Shown: one piece after another, positions 9,971 through 20,810 of the stretch | How the letters are laid out: each line of letters begins with the position of its first letter | Position numbering within the stretch: the first letter of the stretch is position 1 | Origin: Capra hircus | Taxonomy: Eukaryota > Chordata > Mammalia > Artiodactyla > Bovidae | DNA length: 64,000 nt | Assembly (NCBI RefSeq): GCF_001704415.2 | Contig: NC_030836.1 | Coordinates: 29,238,001 to 29,302,000, forward strand | Reading direction: 5' to 3' | Made by a program: the position numbers and the translations under genes | Notes under the pieces: generated by a model | The model's database searches: none | What the model saw: the letters and a program-made list of their open reading frames with translations, nothing else | Told to the model about the DNA's origin: nothing

Positions 9971-10519
9971 TTGTGACTTCTGCTGACTGCCACTCGACAT
10001 GTCCCCACGTGTCCGGGAGGTCCTGCTGGCTGGAGCGGAGAGTGACCTGAATGTCGCAAAGCCTTCTTTCAATAAAGGGCTTGCAACGCGTTTGTCTCAG
10101 CAGCATTTCGTATCGACCCGGAGTATGGCATGTGGATTAAGTATGCAGTTGGGTGGTCTTTAAAGGATGAACATTTTCTGTAGGATCAATAAGATGAGTG
10201 AGTTTGGGTCTAAATTCATCAAAATGTCACTTAAAACAAATTCAGTCGCTAGATTTCTGCACTCAGGTCGATGGCAGGGGGCAGAGGGCAGAATCCAAGG
10301 AAGAAGGTCTGGGCCACCTGTTGATCGGTGGGGGTCCAATACCCAGGGTGGGGGATCCTTTCTGAAGACTGACATTCTAGAAACTGGCTGTCCTTTCTCT
10401 GTTCTGGACTTCATCCTTGCCGTCAGGGAGAGTAACTGGCCAAGAAACCAAGTGATTACTCCTTGCCTTTGAAATCACTCAGGTGCACTCAGCATCTCTG
10501 AGAAGTAGTCACATGGTAT
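9971..10519. other. single-copy DNA, possible conserved block
   Basis: The AT-rich part at 10160-10260 ('aaattcatcaaaatgtcac') looks like possible conserved noncoding DNA. No gene or repeat recognised. Confidence 0.35.
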
Positions 10520-10965
10520 CCCCCTTGGATTCTTCTAGTGACAGGGAGCTCATTACCTCTCAGGGCTGCGCTTTTCCTTTTTCCAGGTGGCGCTAGTGGT
10601 GAAGGACCTGCCTGACAATGCAGGGGATGCAAGAGACGCAGGGTTCTATCTCTGGGTTGGGACGATCCTCTGGAGTAGGAAATAGCAACCCCCCCCCCCA
10701 GTAGTTCTGCCTGGAAAATCCAACGGACAGAGGAGCCTGGTGGGCTCTAGTCTATGTGGCCGCAGAGCGGAGCATAACGGAGCGACTAAGCACGCACGCA
10801 AAATAATTTAAAAATTTGTTCATATTTAGCTTGAATACCCTCTCCTGCCCTGCAACTATGACTTGCTTGTCCCACAAGGCCACAGAGAATAAGACAAATC
10901 CCTCTTCCAACTGACGACTCAGAAGTTGAGCAGATGGTCTTCCTCTTCTCCAAGAGAAACAACCC
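10520..10965 (-). repeat. CR1/L3 LINE relic, antisense, split by Bov-tA
   Basis: Left piece 'tctagtgacagggagctcat' and right pieces 'aaggccacagagaataag', 'aatccctcttccaactgac' and 'tcctcttctccaagagaaac' match the complement of the 3' part of L3/CR1-type LINEs. A Bov-tA lies between the pieces. Confidence 0.65.
10583..10795 (+). repeat. Bov-tA SINE, diverged, with C10 run
   Basis: 'ggtggcgctagtggtgaagg' head, degenerate B box, then 'agtaggaaatagcaacc' followed by a run of ten C and the body to 'gagcgactaag'. It interrupts a CR1/L3 relic. No clear TSD. Confidence 0.85.
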
Positions 10966-11089
10966 ATAGGAGTTTGGGGCCTGGGAGGCTGGCAGCCCAG
11001 GAAGGCATCCCCCCAGCCCAGTCTCTCTGCACATTTAGAACCCTGTTTTCACTCACTGCTTCTTCCTTAGCATCCTGAGAATAAGGAGG

Positions 11090-11245
11090 GATAGGAGAGA
11101 GGTGGCCCTCCGGTCTATGCGGTAGGTTCTCATAGTCCCATTTCACCGAAGGGGAAACAGATTGCTGGGGGCTCAACCTGCCCAAGATCACACAGCAAAA
11201 CGGCAGGAAGGCTGGAACCCAAGTCCGTCTGATGCCAAGCCAGGA
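11090..11245 (-). repeat. MIR SINE, antisense
   Basis: 'gcggtaggttctcatagtcc', 'tttcaccgaaggggaaacag' and 'cctgcccaagatcacacagc' match the MIR complement. Confidence 0.85.
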
Positions 11246-11254
11246 TTCTCCCCT

Positions 11255-11350
11255 TTATTTGGACCTGGTCTGGCCTTATGGGGTGATCTTGACCAAACGA
11301 ATGAACCTCTCTGAACATCAGGTTTCTCACCTCTCCAACAGGGGGTGAAC
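11255..11350 (+). repeat. MIR fragment, sense
   Basis: 'ttgaccaaacgaatgaacc', 'tctctgaacatcaggtttc' and 'tcacctctccaacaggggg' are a diverged sense core directly beside the antisense MIR, so the two MIRs point toward each other. Confidence 0.6.
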
Positions 11351-11844
11351 TCCAGTGACCTCCTTGCTTGGGTTGGACCAGGGTCCCCCTCCCACCACTG
11401 CCCCCTCCGAGGCTGCGCTGTTGCCTGGTTGCCGACTTTTGCCAGCAGCCCCAGTGGGCAGCTTCACCAGCCTCTCTGCACCCCAGTTTGTGTTTCTGCA
11501 TTCCATGTTTTGCCTGTACGAGTTGGTATCAGAACGTGCTCCCCTGATGCTGCCGGAAGCAATAATCCAGACACGGTTGGAAGGTTTAGTGGAAATCCCT
11601 GCAACAGTGGAAGAAAGAGAAACCCTGCAAAGCAAGGGTTTTGGCAGATGCAGAATCTACCCATCTACCTTTTGAATCCAGCTGCTGGGCAGGGCCGGCT
11701 GAGGGGCAGGCAGACACCTTCAGCTCCGGCTCAGGGGGGCCGGGGGGTGGGGAGATGGACGCAGGGGGTCCTCCTGGGTCCCCAGAGGACTGTGTATCCC
11801 TTCTGCACTCAGGTCCATTGAGAGCTGACCGCACTTTGGGCCAG
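11351..11844. other. single-copy DNA with possible exon
   Basis: A strong acceptor-like tract ('cctctctgcaccccag', AG at about 11485-11486) precedes an open frame to 11675, reading FVFLHSMFCLYELVSERAPL and onward. No good donor was found. The peptide is not recognised. Confidence 0.25.
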
Positions 11845-11999
11845 AGCCTCCTGAGTGCCTCACACTCATTTTCTTAAGTCTTTGCAATATTGACATAGAA
11901 GTAGGACCATCCCTATTCCTGGTCTGAGGCTCAGACAGCTCAAGCAACTCCCCCAAAGTCACACAGTGCAGAGAAGAGCTTCTGATTCCTGCCAGGTCA
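11845..11999 (-). repeat. MIR SINE, antisense
   Basis: 'ttttcttaagtctttgcaat', 'ggtctgaggctcagacag' and 'cccccaaagtcacacagtgc' give the MIR complement. Confidence 0.75.
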
Positions 12000-12015
12000 G
12001 GGTAGGGTAGGGTGG
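12000..12015. repeat. short GGGTA tandem run
   Basis: About three copies of a 5-bp unit (gggta). Too short to be called a telomere-like tract. Confidence 0.8.
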
Positions 12016-12529
12016 ATACTGCTGTCTATTTTTGGCCATCAGACCCTCCTGTCCTCAGTTGCCCCAAACCAGCTACTCCTCCTCATGGAAAGTAACCGCA
12101 CCACATTTGGCCTGCTCCCCTGGCCCTCCGCCTCCTGTGCGCTCTCAGAGGGCACCTCCTCCATCTGACCAGGGACCCGGTTGCACACCCTCCTGCTGTC
12201 CTCCGCTGGCTGTGGACTCCTGCAGAATCGAGGTGGGGGCGTGGTTACCAGGGACTGTATGCTTCTGCTCTTGGCTTGCCAGCCGCCCCAGGCAATGAGT
12301 TATCTTTCTAAAATGAGCTTTTCCATTTCTGAGATTCCGAAATCCCCAGATCTGCCAAAACTGTAGGCCTTCTTCCCAGCGCAAGATAGCGGCCCCCACC
12401 ACCCCGACTCCAGCATCTCAGTTGATAACAATCTCGCCCAGACCCCAGTCACCTAGTGCACGGCCTAACACAAGGGGCCTCTCTCTCACCCTCGTCTTAG
12501 ATGTCAAACCAACGCATAAGAGAGCTAAC
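12016..12529. other. single-copy DNA, no gene seen
   Basis: Several ORFs of 60 to 90 codons on both strands, none recognised. No repeat family seen. Confidence 0.4.
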
Positions 12530-12745
12530 GTAGTGTGGGTGGGGCGTGCTGTGGACTCAGGCAGACCCAGCTTCAAATCCCAGACCCACCACTTATTAAT
12601 TGCACAACCTGCGCAAGACATTTAACTCCTCCGCTTCCTTCTTTGTAAAATGGAAATAATAACGAGGAGCTGCTGTGGGGAGAGACGGAGATCTGGCACC
12701 GAGTACAGTGCCTGGCCTGCAGCGAAGGCTCCACAAGGGTAGCCT
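12530..12745 (+). repeat. MIR SINE, sense, nearly complete
   Basis: 'gtggactcaggcagaccc', 'cttcaaatcccagaccc', 'taactcctccgcttcct', 'ttgtaaaatggaaataat' and 'cagtgcctggcctgcagcga' occur in order. Confidence 0.88.
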
Positions 12746-14754
12746 CCTGTGATCTGGGGTGGTGGTGGGGGAGTTGGAAACGCCCATTCTCCTCTATCTG
12801 GGGAGTGACAGCTCGAGGCTCCCAGGGAGGGAACTGCCTGTGAGCAGCCCACTGAGGAAGCTGCTGGTGACTGCAGCCTTTCAGAAGGCATTACAGGCCA
12901 TTGTTTTAATCAATACTGTATTATTTCCTCTGTGGCATCTGTCCCCATGTTTATTATGTGTAAATAGGGTTTTTTCAATGATGTGAATGTGTTAGTTTAA
13001 CGTAGCTGACAGTCAGCGTGTGCAATCTGGTGGCTGCCCCTCAGGACCTCCAGGAAAATGAGATGGTGTATCTGCCACCAAGCCATCCTCGTGAGCGAAA
13101 TTCGAGAAATACAACTTGGCGGGGGTCAGGGTACCCACTGCACGCTTGCAGGCATGGGCTGTGTGCTCGAGTGAGGCAAAGAAATAATACACATGGGTCC
13201 TGGGAGCACAGTCCAGCTACTGGGGAGAGGGTGTTCCCAGCCAGTCATCCAGGGTGCGGGTATAGGGGTTCCCACCCCTCTGCTGCCCAGATCTAGACCT
13301 GATACAAGACGTCCACATGGTCTGGCCAACTCCTGCTGATGCTCTTCCTTCCTACTGACCGTGGAGCTTGTCAAAGCTCATGTTCCTGGACTCTCAGATA
13401 ACCCACTTCCTCTTTCTCCATCAAGTGGCCCCCAGGGGCCTGAAAACCCATTTTGTGTGTGTTTCTCTGGCTCGGTTCCCATCATGGGTTTGGCCCAGCC
13501 TTGCCGGTCAGGCAGCAGAGCACAGGAAAAGTGGCTCTTCCAAATTTTCTGCATGGAAATTTGCTCTCCTCTAGTGCCACGGTGCTCAGAATAGCAGATG
13601 TCAGTACTACCAGCTCCTCTCCTTCTGTCCCCCTGGACCTAAGCTGAAGCCAGAGGGGTTTTGTTATGACTGAGGAAGACCTTCCTCATTGTGACTTAGT
13701 CACGGTCGCAGGTGGGATGCCTGCTCCATGCTCATCTCACAACAAACAGGCTGGACCCCAGTAACAGTAACTCAACACATCGGCTATCACATAACTCTGC
13801 ACTCATTTATGTGGCTCTTGAAATGAACCTTTACCAAGACAGTATGTGGGGACTTTTAGCCACAGGATGCACTTGGATGCCTTGTTTTCTTATCAGTGCT
13901 TGGAACCAGAGGCCTGGGTAGGAGGTTGCTTGATTTTCCACCTTCACGCCAAATGGCAAAGAAGGCTCAAGGGAAGGAAGGGGCCTGGGCCCAGCCCTTC
14001 AAGCTGTCTGTTCACCTGTCCGCAGTGCTTGGCAAACTCTGGGGGTCCATCTAGCTAAACGTCCTTTATAAACAAAACAGGCGTTGTTATCACTCGTCTC
14101 CGTCTGCGTGTCTTCAGCCTTCTGCACAAAGCACTATTGGTTGGGCCTTGGCTCCCCCTCACTGTCTGAGAGAAGTCAGGGAGGTGTTTTTCTTGGCAAA
14201 TAAATATGATATCATAAGGCCTGGCGGGATTCCAACCTGAGTAATGGCCGTCTGCCTTCCCAATTCCCTCGGCAGCTTGGAGCAGGAACATGATTCTTGA
14301 CTTCCTCTCTTTAAAAACAAACTCTCTGTTGGAGAGCATCACTCAGCCCCAGGATCCCTCCCCACCGCGGCCGCCAGTCCATGCCGGGAAGTGAGGGATG
14401 AGCTCACGTGGCTGTGTACGTCTCGGAAAACACAGCAGGATGTTTGGCTGGGAAGAGGCACTGATGGTCTCGAATCAGAGAGCGCCCTCGCCCACAGGTC
14501 CCAGTTTGTGAGGGACCCAGAGCCCAAGTCTATAAGCATCCCACTGCTGAGTGCTGCCACCTCCCTGGTCTAAATCTTTATGGAGGAACTGGGCAACGAG
14601 GTAACCTGACTGGAGCTGGAGTCACAGTCAAGCTACAATGCTGTCCTGCCGAGTCCCCCGGGCTGTACACAAGGTGGGGGGTGTCTTGTGGCTTTTATAC
14701 TCACACGAGCACTGCCACCTTGAAGTAGGTAGTCCCCCTCATGCTTTGCTGGTC
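12746..14754. other. 2 kb single-copy DNA, no gene seen
   Basis: No repeat recognised. 12885-13020 is an AT-rich block ('ttgttttaatcaatactg', 'tttattatgtgtaaatag') that looks like possible conserved noncoding DNA. 13691-13703 is a perfect 13-bp palindrome. 14170-14330 has further AT-rich sequence ('aaataaatatgatatc'). ORFs of 60 to 110 codons lack family or splice support. Confidence 0.4.
13691..13703. promoter_or_regulatory. palindrome resembling an AP-1/MAF-type site
   Basis: gtgacttagtcac is a perfect palindrome around a central T, with half-sites TGACT and AGTCA. It resembles bZIP (AP-1/MAF/NF-E2) recognition sites with altered spacing. Function is inference. Confidence 0.2.
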
Positions 14755-14940
14755 ACTGGATCTTTAGATAACCCTTTGAGACAGGTAGAAAAAATTGTTC
14801 CTCCGCCCCCTTTGCTAGCCTTACAGCAGAGGCTGAGTTGTGCAGCAGATGAGTTGTTCAGTCACACCACGTATGCAGCAGAAGTGGGAATTGAACTCGT
14901 GTCTTTTGGCCTCAAAGCCAGTTTTTACGATGCCACATCA
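14755..14940 (-). repeat. MIR SINE, antisense
   Basis: 'ccctttgagacaggtagaaa', 'cagcagaggctgagttgtg' and 'agtgggaattgaactcgtgt' give the MIR complement, diverged. Confidence 0.7.
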
Positions 14941-15229
14941 AGCCTCACCACCTTTTCTGAGCCTTGAGGACCTTACTACAGTCCTGTCCTCGTCTAGACA
15001 GGTGGCGATCACAAGGCAGGGCAGCAGGAGGCTGGGAGCCGGGAGCAGGGCCTGGATCTCACATCCTTTGGCCATTGACCAGCTGGGGGGTCATTGTGGT
15101 CCCTCTGTCATACAAGGAAGACAACCGATTGAGTTCATGGGGAAGCCCAGAGGTAGAAGTGTGGCCGGGGCTCTGAAAGTGTCAGAGGGGGGACGAATCA
15201 GTGAGTAAATGCTCAGGGTTGTTGGTCCA

Positions 15230-15560
15230 CCCCGTGAATGTTCATTGAGCACCTACTGGGACCAGGCTCAGGGACAAATCAGAGTCATAGACCTGCAAGA
15301 GCTGGTGGTCTAGGGGGAGGGACCGTGGACGATCATAACGGAGAGTGATGGCTGCTCCAGTGAGGAGCCTGGTGTCTTGACAGTGTGCAGGAGAGTCACC
15401 ACTGGACGCTGTGGTTCTTGGAGAAGGTTTACAGGGGTCATCATATCTAAGTTGAAACCCGAGGGACAAGTGGGAGACGGACAGATAAGCCAGGGATGCA
15501 GGGTGTTCCTGACTCAGGAGGCGGCCCATGCATAGGCCTGGAGGTCAGAAAGAGCGCGTC
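15230..15560 (-). repeat. L2 3' end, antisense
   Basis: 'tgttcattgagcacctactg' starts the inverted L2 terminus. It continues with 'gtctagggggagggacc' and ends with the 'gcataggcctggaggtcag' counterpart of 'caaaggccctgaggcagg'. Confidence 0.8.
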
Positions 15561-15819
15561 CAGTCTGGACTGGAGCGGAGCTGGAGGGAGAGCTGGAGTT
15601 GGGGGTGGGGGTGAAGGCTGAAGGGTTAGCAGACCTCAGCAGGATGATTGTGCCATCAGGAGCAGTGAGTCCAAACCCCCAGCCCTTCCCTTGCCCCAAC
15701 ACCACAGCCGGGAGGGTCTTCACCTTGCTCTGGACTTCTGAGCCTTTAACTGTACGTGACAGAGCAAATCAGAGCAGACAGCAACCACCCGAGTCAAAAA
15801 ACCCGGCCGTGCTCTATCA
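15561..15819. other. single-copy DNA, no gene seen
   Basis: GC-rich at the left. A 99-codon ORF (15599-15898) is not recognisable. Confidence 0.4.
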
Positions 15820-16030
15820 ACTGAAGGACTGTAATCGGGGAGACGTGCGTTTAACATATTTCTGCCTTCTCAATGGCTTTTACTTTTCACTAAATTGAAA
15901 CCTCAGTACAATATATGTGAATGATTAGACTGTGTAACACACTCCTGCAAATTTAGATTAGGAATGATTATGACTTAAGTAAAATAGTTGAACACAATTC
16001 TTATTGCCATCTATCTTTTCTCTTCTTTTT
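15820..16030. other. candidate conserved noncoding block
   Basis: AT-rich block after GC-rich DNA. Motifs include 'gtttaacatatttctgcc', 'caatatatgtgaatgatt' and 'gattaggaatgattatgac'. No repeat pattern. Conservation is inferred from composition. Confidence 0.3.
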
Positions 16031-16194
16031 AGTGCTCATAGGGGTGACTGAAGGCAATGAATGAAGGCCTTCAAGGAGAGCTGACGTCTGGCTGCAGAGC
16101 GGACTGAAGTCTGTCTTTGGAGGGCTTGGAGGAAGGGGGGACAAGCTGATGTAAGAAGATGTGGGATCTGGAGAGAGCCCTGGGAGAGGAGGTG

Positions 16195-16350
16195 GGTCGG
16201 GGAAAAGCCCTGGCTCTGCCATTTGCTTAGCTGTGTGGCTTTAGGCAGGTTGCTTAGACTCTCTGAGTCTTGGTTTCCTGTCAGCAAAATGGGCTTTATT
16301 ATTGCTGGCTCATGGGATTGTTCTGGGTGGAATGAGATCAGAGAGTGAGA
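16195..16350 (+). repeat. MIR SINE, sense
   Basis: 'agccctggctctgccatttg', 'ttagctgtgtggctttaggc' and 'tgtcagcaaaatgggcttt' in order. Confidence 0.88.
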
Positions 16351-16404
16351 GCCACACTGCAGGGTCGTCGAGAGCTAGGATGGAAATCCACGTTCCGGCC
16401 ACAT

Positions 16405-16556
16405 TTGAGAAACACCACTTCCCAGACCTGTGTGACCTTGATCTTTGTTACTCAACCTTCCCGAGCCCCTGTTTTCTTAAACCACAGAATGGGAATAGGC
16501 ACACTTGGCCAAGAGTGTCCTTGGGAGAGGAATAAATGGGATTTTCCATGTTAAAG
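16405..16556 (+). repeat. second MIR, sense
   Basis: 'cacttcccagacctgtgtga', 'ccttgatctttgttactcaa' and 'aaccacagaatgggaatagg' form a more diverged MIR in the same direction as the one before it. Two independent copies or an old duplication. Confidence 0.7.
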
Positions 16557-16567
16557 GTCCTTTGTAC

Positions 16568-16711
16568 AGACTTCCCTGGTGGTCCAGTGGCTAAGACTCC
16601 ATGCTCCCAGTGCTGGAGGCCTGGGTTTGATCCCTGGTCAGGAAACTGGATCCCACATGCTGCAACTAAGACCCAGCACAGTCAAATAAAATAAATAAAT
16701 AAATAAATAAA
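16568..16711 (+). repeat. CHR-type SINE with imperfect TSD
   Basis: 'agacttccctggtggtccag', B box 'gggtttgatccctgg', (ATAA)n tail. Flanks: gtcctttgtac on the left and gttctttgtaa on the right, consistent with a TSD with changes. Confidence 0.92.
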
Positions 16712-16959
16712 GTTCTTTGTAAAATGTAAGCTACCTGGGAGGGCTGTCCTGGCTGGTCTGCGTGGGAACAGGAGTCTAGGGGAGGTCGGAGCTCTCTTTC
16801 TCTGAAATAGCAGCTGGCGGTGGTTTAGTGGAAACTGCTGGGGGGATGGTCCCTGGGTGGGGGAGGGGGGAAAGGGGAAGAGCCTCGTGGGAGGCTCCCC
16901 TTGGGGGGGCCCTGCCCTAGCACTTTCGCTCTGCCTCACTTTGCTTTGTCTATAGTCTC

Positions 16960-17120
16960 CCTTCCATCACCGGACACACTGCAGCATTATATATTTTACT
17001 TATTTATTATGTTTTGTTCAGAGTCTGCCTCCTCAGTGCAGGGATCTGTTTTGTTCCCTGGTGCACCCCAAGCACCTAGCACGTAACTTGGCGATACACA
17101 GGCACTCAGGAAATATGCAT
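16960..17120 (+). repeat. L2 3' end, sense
   Basis: 'gtgcagggatctgttttgtt', 'gtgcaccccaagcacctagc' and 'caggcactcaggaaatatgc' match the L2 3' end. Confidence 0.85.
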
Positions 17121-17824
17121 CCAGGGAGCAGATTTATGAGCGGGGCTAGGATTCTGTCTCCTGAGATAACTGAGGTGAGGCTGGGGAGATGGTGGGTGGG
17201 GATCCAGGGAGAAACTGAGGGCATCAGTCACTCCAGCAGGGAGCTTGCTGTAGGCAGAAGGAAATAACAGCAATCTGGTGAGTGGAGCCCAGAGCCCATT
17301 CTTCAAGGGAACCACGAGCCCCCAGGGTTTTGCTGGAACCCCTTGGCTTTCGCAACCCGTCTGCACTTCCCCGTGCTTCCCAGCAACCCGGCAAAATGCC
17401 TTCCAATCAGGGCAATTATTGCTGCCCGAGCCACCGCCTTTTGAGGTGTCTGCCTCCTGCAGCTCTGGCTGGAGACAATATTTCTTTTCTGTTTCTCAAG
17501 AGAGTAGGGACAACAAATAACAGGGCGGCAAATGAAGGGCCCTTAAGCCCTCCAGAGCTGAAGAGCCCGGGCTGGGTCTGCCAGGAGGGAACAGAGGCGG
17601 CAGCCCGTGCGGGGCGCACGGCTGCACTTGGCCTCTCCCAGGACTTCCGGGCTGCCTGCGTCCATGACCAGGGACACTCTGGCTAAGGGGACAGGGGCCC
17701 GCAGGCGGGGTGGCATCAGCTGTACCGCTGACGCCTAGGGGACCTCTGCGCCTGCCCTGCACATGGAGCGGGCATTTCATTACGTCCAGAGTGTGGGTCT
17801 AGCAAAGTCCCTCCCCATCCTGTG
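17121..17824. other. single-copy DNA, no gene seen
   Basis: A 134-codon plus-strand ORF (17282-17686) covers part of this GC-rich DNA. The translated string is not recognisable and no splice sites are convincing. Moderately CpG-rich at 17580-17770. Confidence 0.35.
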
Positions 17825-17958
17825 AAGCAGCCACTCTGTTTCAAATGAGGAAATGGGAACTCAGATAGGTTAAGTAATTTGCACAGAGTCACACAGCTCA
17901 TCAAGTGGCCGTGCTAGAGGAAGAACTCCTAGGTTTCTGAACTCAAAGCACATCCATC
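17825..17958 (-). repeat. MIR SINE, antisense
   Basis: 'caaatgaggaaatgggaact', 'ataggttaagtaatttgcac' and 'agtcacacagctcatcaagt' give the MIR complement. Confidence 0.9.
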
Positions 17959-18340
17959 CTCTCTGGGCCCTGGGGTGGGTGTGTACACTCCCTCGGGAGG
18001 TTGGAGTGCAGCCCCTCAGCTCTCAGCCTCAGATTCCTGACCGGGGCACCTGCTCCCTGTGCTCTGGAGAAATACCCTGCCACCTCGCCTTACCTTGCCC
18101 GTGGCCTCACCCCGCCGAGGTTGGGGGGTGCCAGCCCTGGGCCCTGCTGCTAGCTGAGTCCTGTTTCAATTACAACCCAGAGCCCCTCTCTCTATTGTGT
18201 CTCATCCTCAGGACTGGGGCTCCCCCTGAATACCAGCCAGGGCCCAACTGCAGCAGGGAGTATCCTCGGGCACCCACATGAACCCCAACACCAACATGAG
18301 TATAAATATGAATGTTAATACTGATGTAGATACAAATAAT
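17959..18340. other. single-copy DNA, no gene seen
   Basis: GC-rich to 18280. Then a degenerate AT-rich run ('tataaatatgaatgttaata') that resumes after the SINE and may belong to an old repeat. Confidence 0.4.
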
Positions 18341-18550
18341 GGGCTTCCCTGGTGGCTCAGCGGTAAAGAATCCGCCTGTAATGCAGGAGGCTGGGGTTCA
18401 ATCTCTGTGCTGGGAAGATCTGGAGGAGGAAAGGGCAACCCATTCCAGTATTCTTGCCTGGGAAATCCAATGGAAAGAGGAGCCTGATGGGCTACAGTCC
18501 AGGGGGTTGCAACAAGTCGGACATGACTGAGAGACTAAATTACCACCACA
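18341..18550 (+). repeat. Bov-tA SINE with perfect TSD
   Basis: Starts 'gggcttccctggtggctcag' and runs to 'gactgagagactaaattacc'. TSD gatacaaataat at 18329-18340 and 18551-18562. Confidence 0.95.
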
Positions 18551-18584
18551 GATACAAATAATAATACAATAATCAATACTAACA

Positions 18585-18640
18585 CTAATGCTGGCTTATA
18601 TTTGTTGAGCATTTATTGAATCTCAAATGTGAACCCAGGA
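18585..18640 (-). repeat. MIR/L2 3' tail fragment, antisense
   Basis: 'tatttgttgagcatttattg' is the complement of the shared MIR/L2 tail. Short. Confidence 0.5.
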
Positions 18641-19993
18641 AGCTGACTCTGGAGGCCTGTGTTCTAAACTATTGTAGGTCCTACCTCTTCCTCATCTGAC
18701 GTGGTCCTTCAACCTAAACCACCCTGATGGTCTCTGTTTTGTTAATATCTCTTTTGAAACTGACTTCTAGAGCTGAGGGCAAAATTGCAGATGGGGCCTG
18801 ACTGTGCAAAACCCAGGGACCTGTCAGGTCCCTATGTTTTGAGGATCACTTTGCAATAAATACAGTCTAAGGTTGTACTCAATTTTTTTGGTCCCCAAGT
18901 CTGAGATTGGCAACTATAAGGCTTTTCATCCAGTCCCCAAGACTTCCAGAAATGAGCCGCTGAGGGTAAAGCCCTTTCTGTCGCCCTCTTGTGTGGCCAC
19001 GGGCTGAAGCCTACCTTTTCTGCCCCCTCGTAGGCTATGTCTCCGCCGGCTGCACTTGGCTCTGCTGGGGCCCGGAGAGAAAGCTCCAGCTGAGAGAGCA
19101 CTTGGTCCTGGGCGAGTCGGGGGCTGGATGGAGGTGAAATGGCCTGTGAAGGTCGCTGCCACTGCCTGGTGAGCGATGTGTCCCCATTTCGGCCTCAGTG
19201 GGAAAGTGATGGAGGGTGTAATTAGGGCCTGAGCTGAGCCTGGGGAGGGGGGCTGCTGTCCCCGCTCAAGGAGGCTGGGGACACAGCAGTCTCTGTCCTC
19301 CTGGGTGGGAGGAGGAGAGTGCTGGCTCGTCCACATCCAGGGGAGGAGGAACAGCATCAGACCTGGTAACTGCGCATTCGGAGCTTCCCTGGGAGTATGC
19401 AGGTGGAGTCGGGGACGGGAGGAAGACGGGGATGGAGTGAGGCAGGAAATATGACCAGAAGCACTCTGAAGGGAGTAAAACCTTCTCTTGCCCTCTCACT
19501 TCCCTGCTGTCTTCACCTTGACCCATCGTCCCAACTCCTAAAGAGCCCAGAGATGAGGCTTCTCACAACTCTCCCTTGCTGGGCACCCCACCTGAGTTTT
19601 TCCTCCCCTGTTCTCCTTGTGTCTTTTCTCATCACAGTTTGCTGGTCCTGTGTGTCTCATTTCACCCTGTCCCTTGGGGGACTTGCCTTATTAGAATGTG
19701 ATCTAAAGCACTAATACAGTATTAATGTGTTCAGGTCTAACAATTGGCCCGATGCTTTTAACCAGCCATAACCCAAGCGTATAAACTCTTCAACAAGATA
19801 ATTCCTTAACCTCCAGGCATAAATCCCAGAGTGAATCCCCTACTGTTCTGGCTGGGAATGAGTGTGGGCAGGGTAAGCCCCAGCTGGTTATATCGGCTGG
19901 AGCACCGCTTCTCTCCGGATAAGCACTTTACTTTGTTCACAGACATCATTCCTCATAATAATGCCTGTGGTTGACAGGGTGGAGATTTTCCTT
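18641..19993. other. single-copy DNA, no gene seen
   Basis: GC-rich 18950-19360 with ORFs up to 143 codons (minus 18926-19357), not recognisable. 19560-19730 may be a decayed L2 3' segment, but the match is weak. Confidence 0.35.
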
Positions 19994-20205
19994 GTGTGTG
20001 TTAGCCACTCAGTGGCGTCTGACTCTTTGAGACCCCATGGACTGTAGCCTGCCAGGCTTCTCTGTTCATGGAATTCTCCAGGCAAGAATACTGGAATGGG
20101 TTGCCATTTCCTTTTCCAGGGGATCTCCCCAACCCAGGGATGGAACCTGGGTCGCTTTAACTGCAGGCAGATTCTTTACCATCTGAGCCATAAGTGGAAG
20201 TGCCA
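19994..20205 (-). repeat. Bov-tA SINE, antisense, imperfect TSD
   Basis: 'tgtgtgtgttagccactcag' to 'attctttaccatctgagcc'. Left flank gagattttcctt (19982-19993) resembles the right flank gaggttttcctt (20212-20223), one mismatch. Confidence 0.92.
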
Positions 20206-20494
20206 ATTATTGGAGGTTTTCCTTAGGAGGAGGAAATGGAAGCTCAGAGACAGGCTGGGTCCTGCCCAAGCTCACCGTTCCTGCACCCCAAGTAGCCCCC
20301 GGCCCGTTGCTAGGCCAACAGCTCCCACCCCTCTCCCATTCCCTCAGGGCAACCAAAGACTCTGGGGCCTGCGAGGTAGGTCTGGGGACTCTCGAGAGAT
20401 GAGTCCTTGAGTGGGCTAGGGGCTTGTCTGCAGCCCTGGGTGAGCGCCATGAAATAAAATCCTAGAATGGCTGTCAGGCCCCTCGGATGGGAAC

Positions 20495-20664
20495 TTAAAT
20501 GTGCTGGGCGCCTATGACATCTCAGACTCTGTTCCAGGCATTTCCCCAACAGTTCTTGTTTTAATCCTTACAATGAACTGAACATAGTGGAGCCAGCACC
20601 CTCATTTCCTTTCTATGGATGAGAAAACCGAGGAAGAGCGAAGTCTGAAGTCACACAGCCAAGG
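20495..20664 (-). repeat. MIR SINE, antisense
   Basis: 'gttttaatccttacaatg', 'ggatgagaaaaccgaggaag' and 'tctgaagtcacacagccaag' give the MIR complement. It runs directly into a GC-box cluster. Confidence 0.85.
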
Positions 20665-20707
20665 AGCGGGGCGGGGTGGTGGCGGGCACGGGGCGGGGCG
20701 GGGGGCG
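20665..20707 (+). promoter_or_regulatory. GC-box cluster, possible TATA-less promoter
   Basis: Three to four overlapping GGGGCGGGG-type GC boxes (Sp1/KLF-like) in 43 bases. G-runs could also form a quadruplex. About 105 bases upstream of the ATG of a candidate first exon. Promoter activity is inference. Such G-rich runs also occur by chance in GC-rich DNA. Confidence 0.3.
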
Positions 20708-20810
20708 ATGCAGACTTGATAGCTGCAGCTGATTGACAGCTCATGTTCTTTCTCCTTCATCGGGGGGCCTCCTAAGAGGCCCGATCCTGTGAGGAAGACA
20801 GCAGAGCAGG

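Noticed and set aside
12000..12015. gggta run as interstitial telomere
   Set aside because: The unit is 5 bp, not the 6-bp vertebrate telomere unit, and has only about three copies.
20741..20785. gggcctcc/gaggccc inverted repeat near the GC boxes
   Set aside because: Only about 7 bp of pairing in GC-rich DNA, expected by chance.
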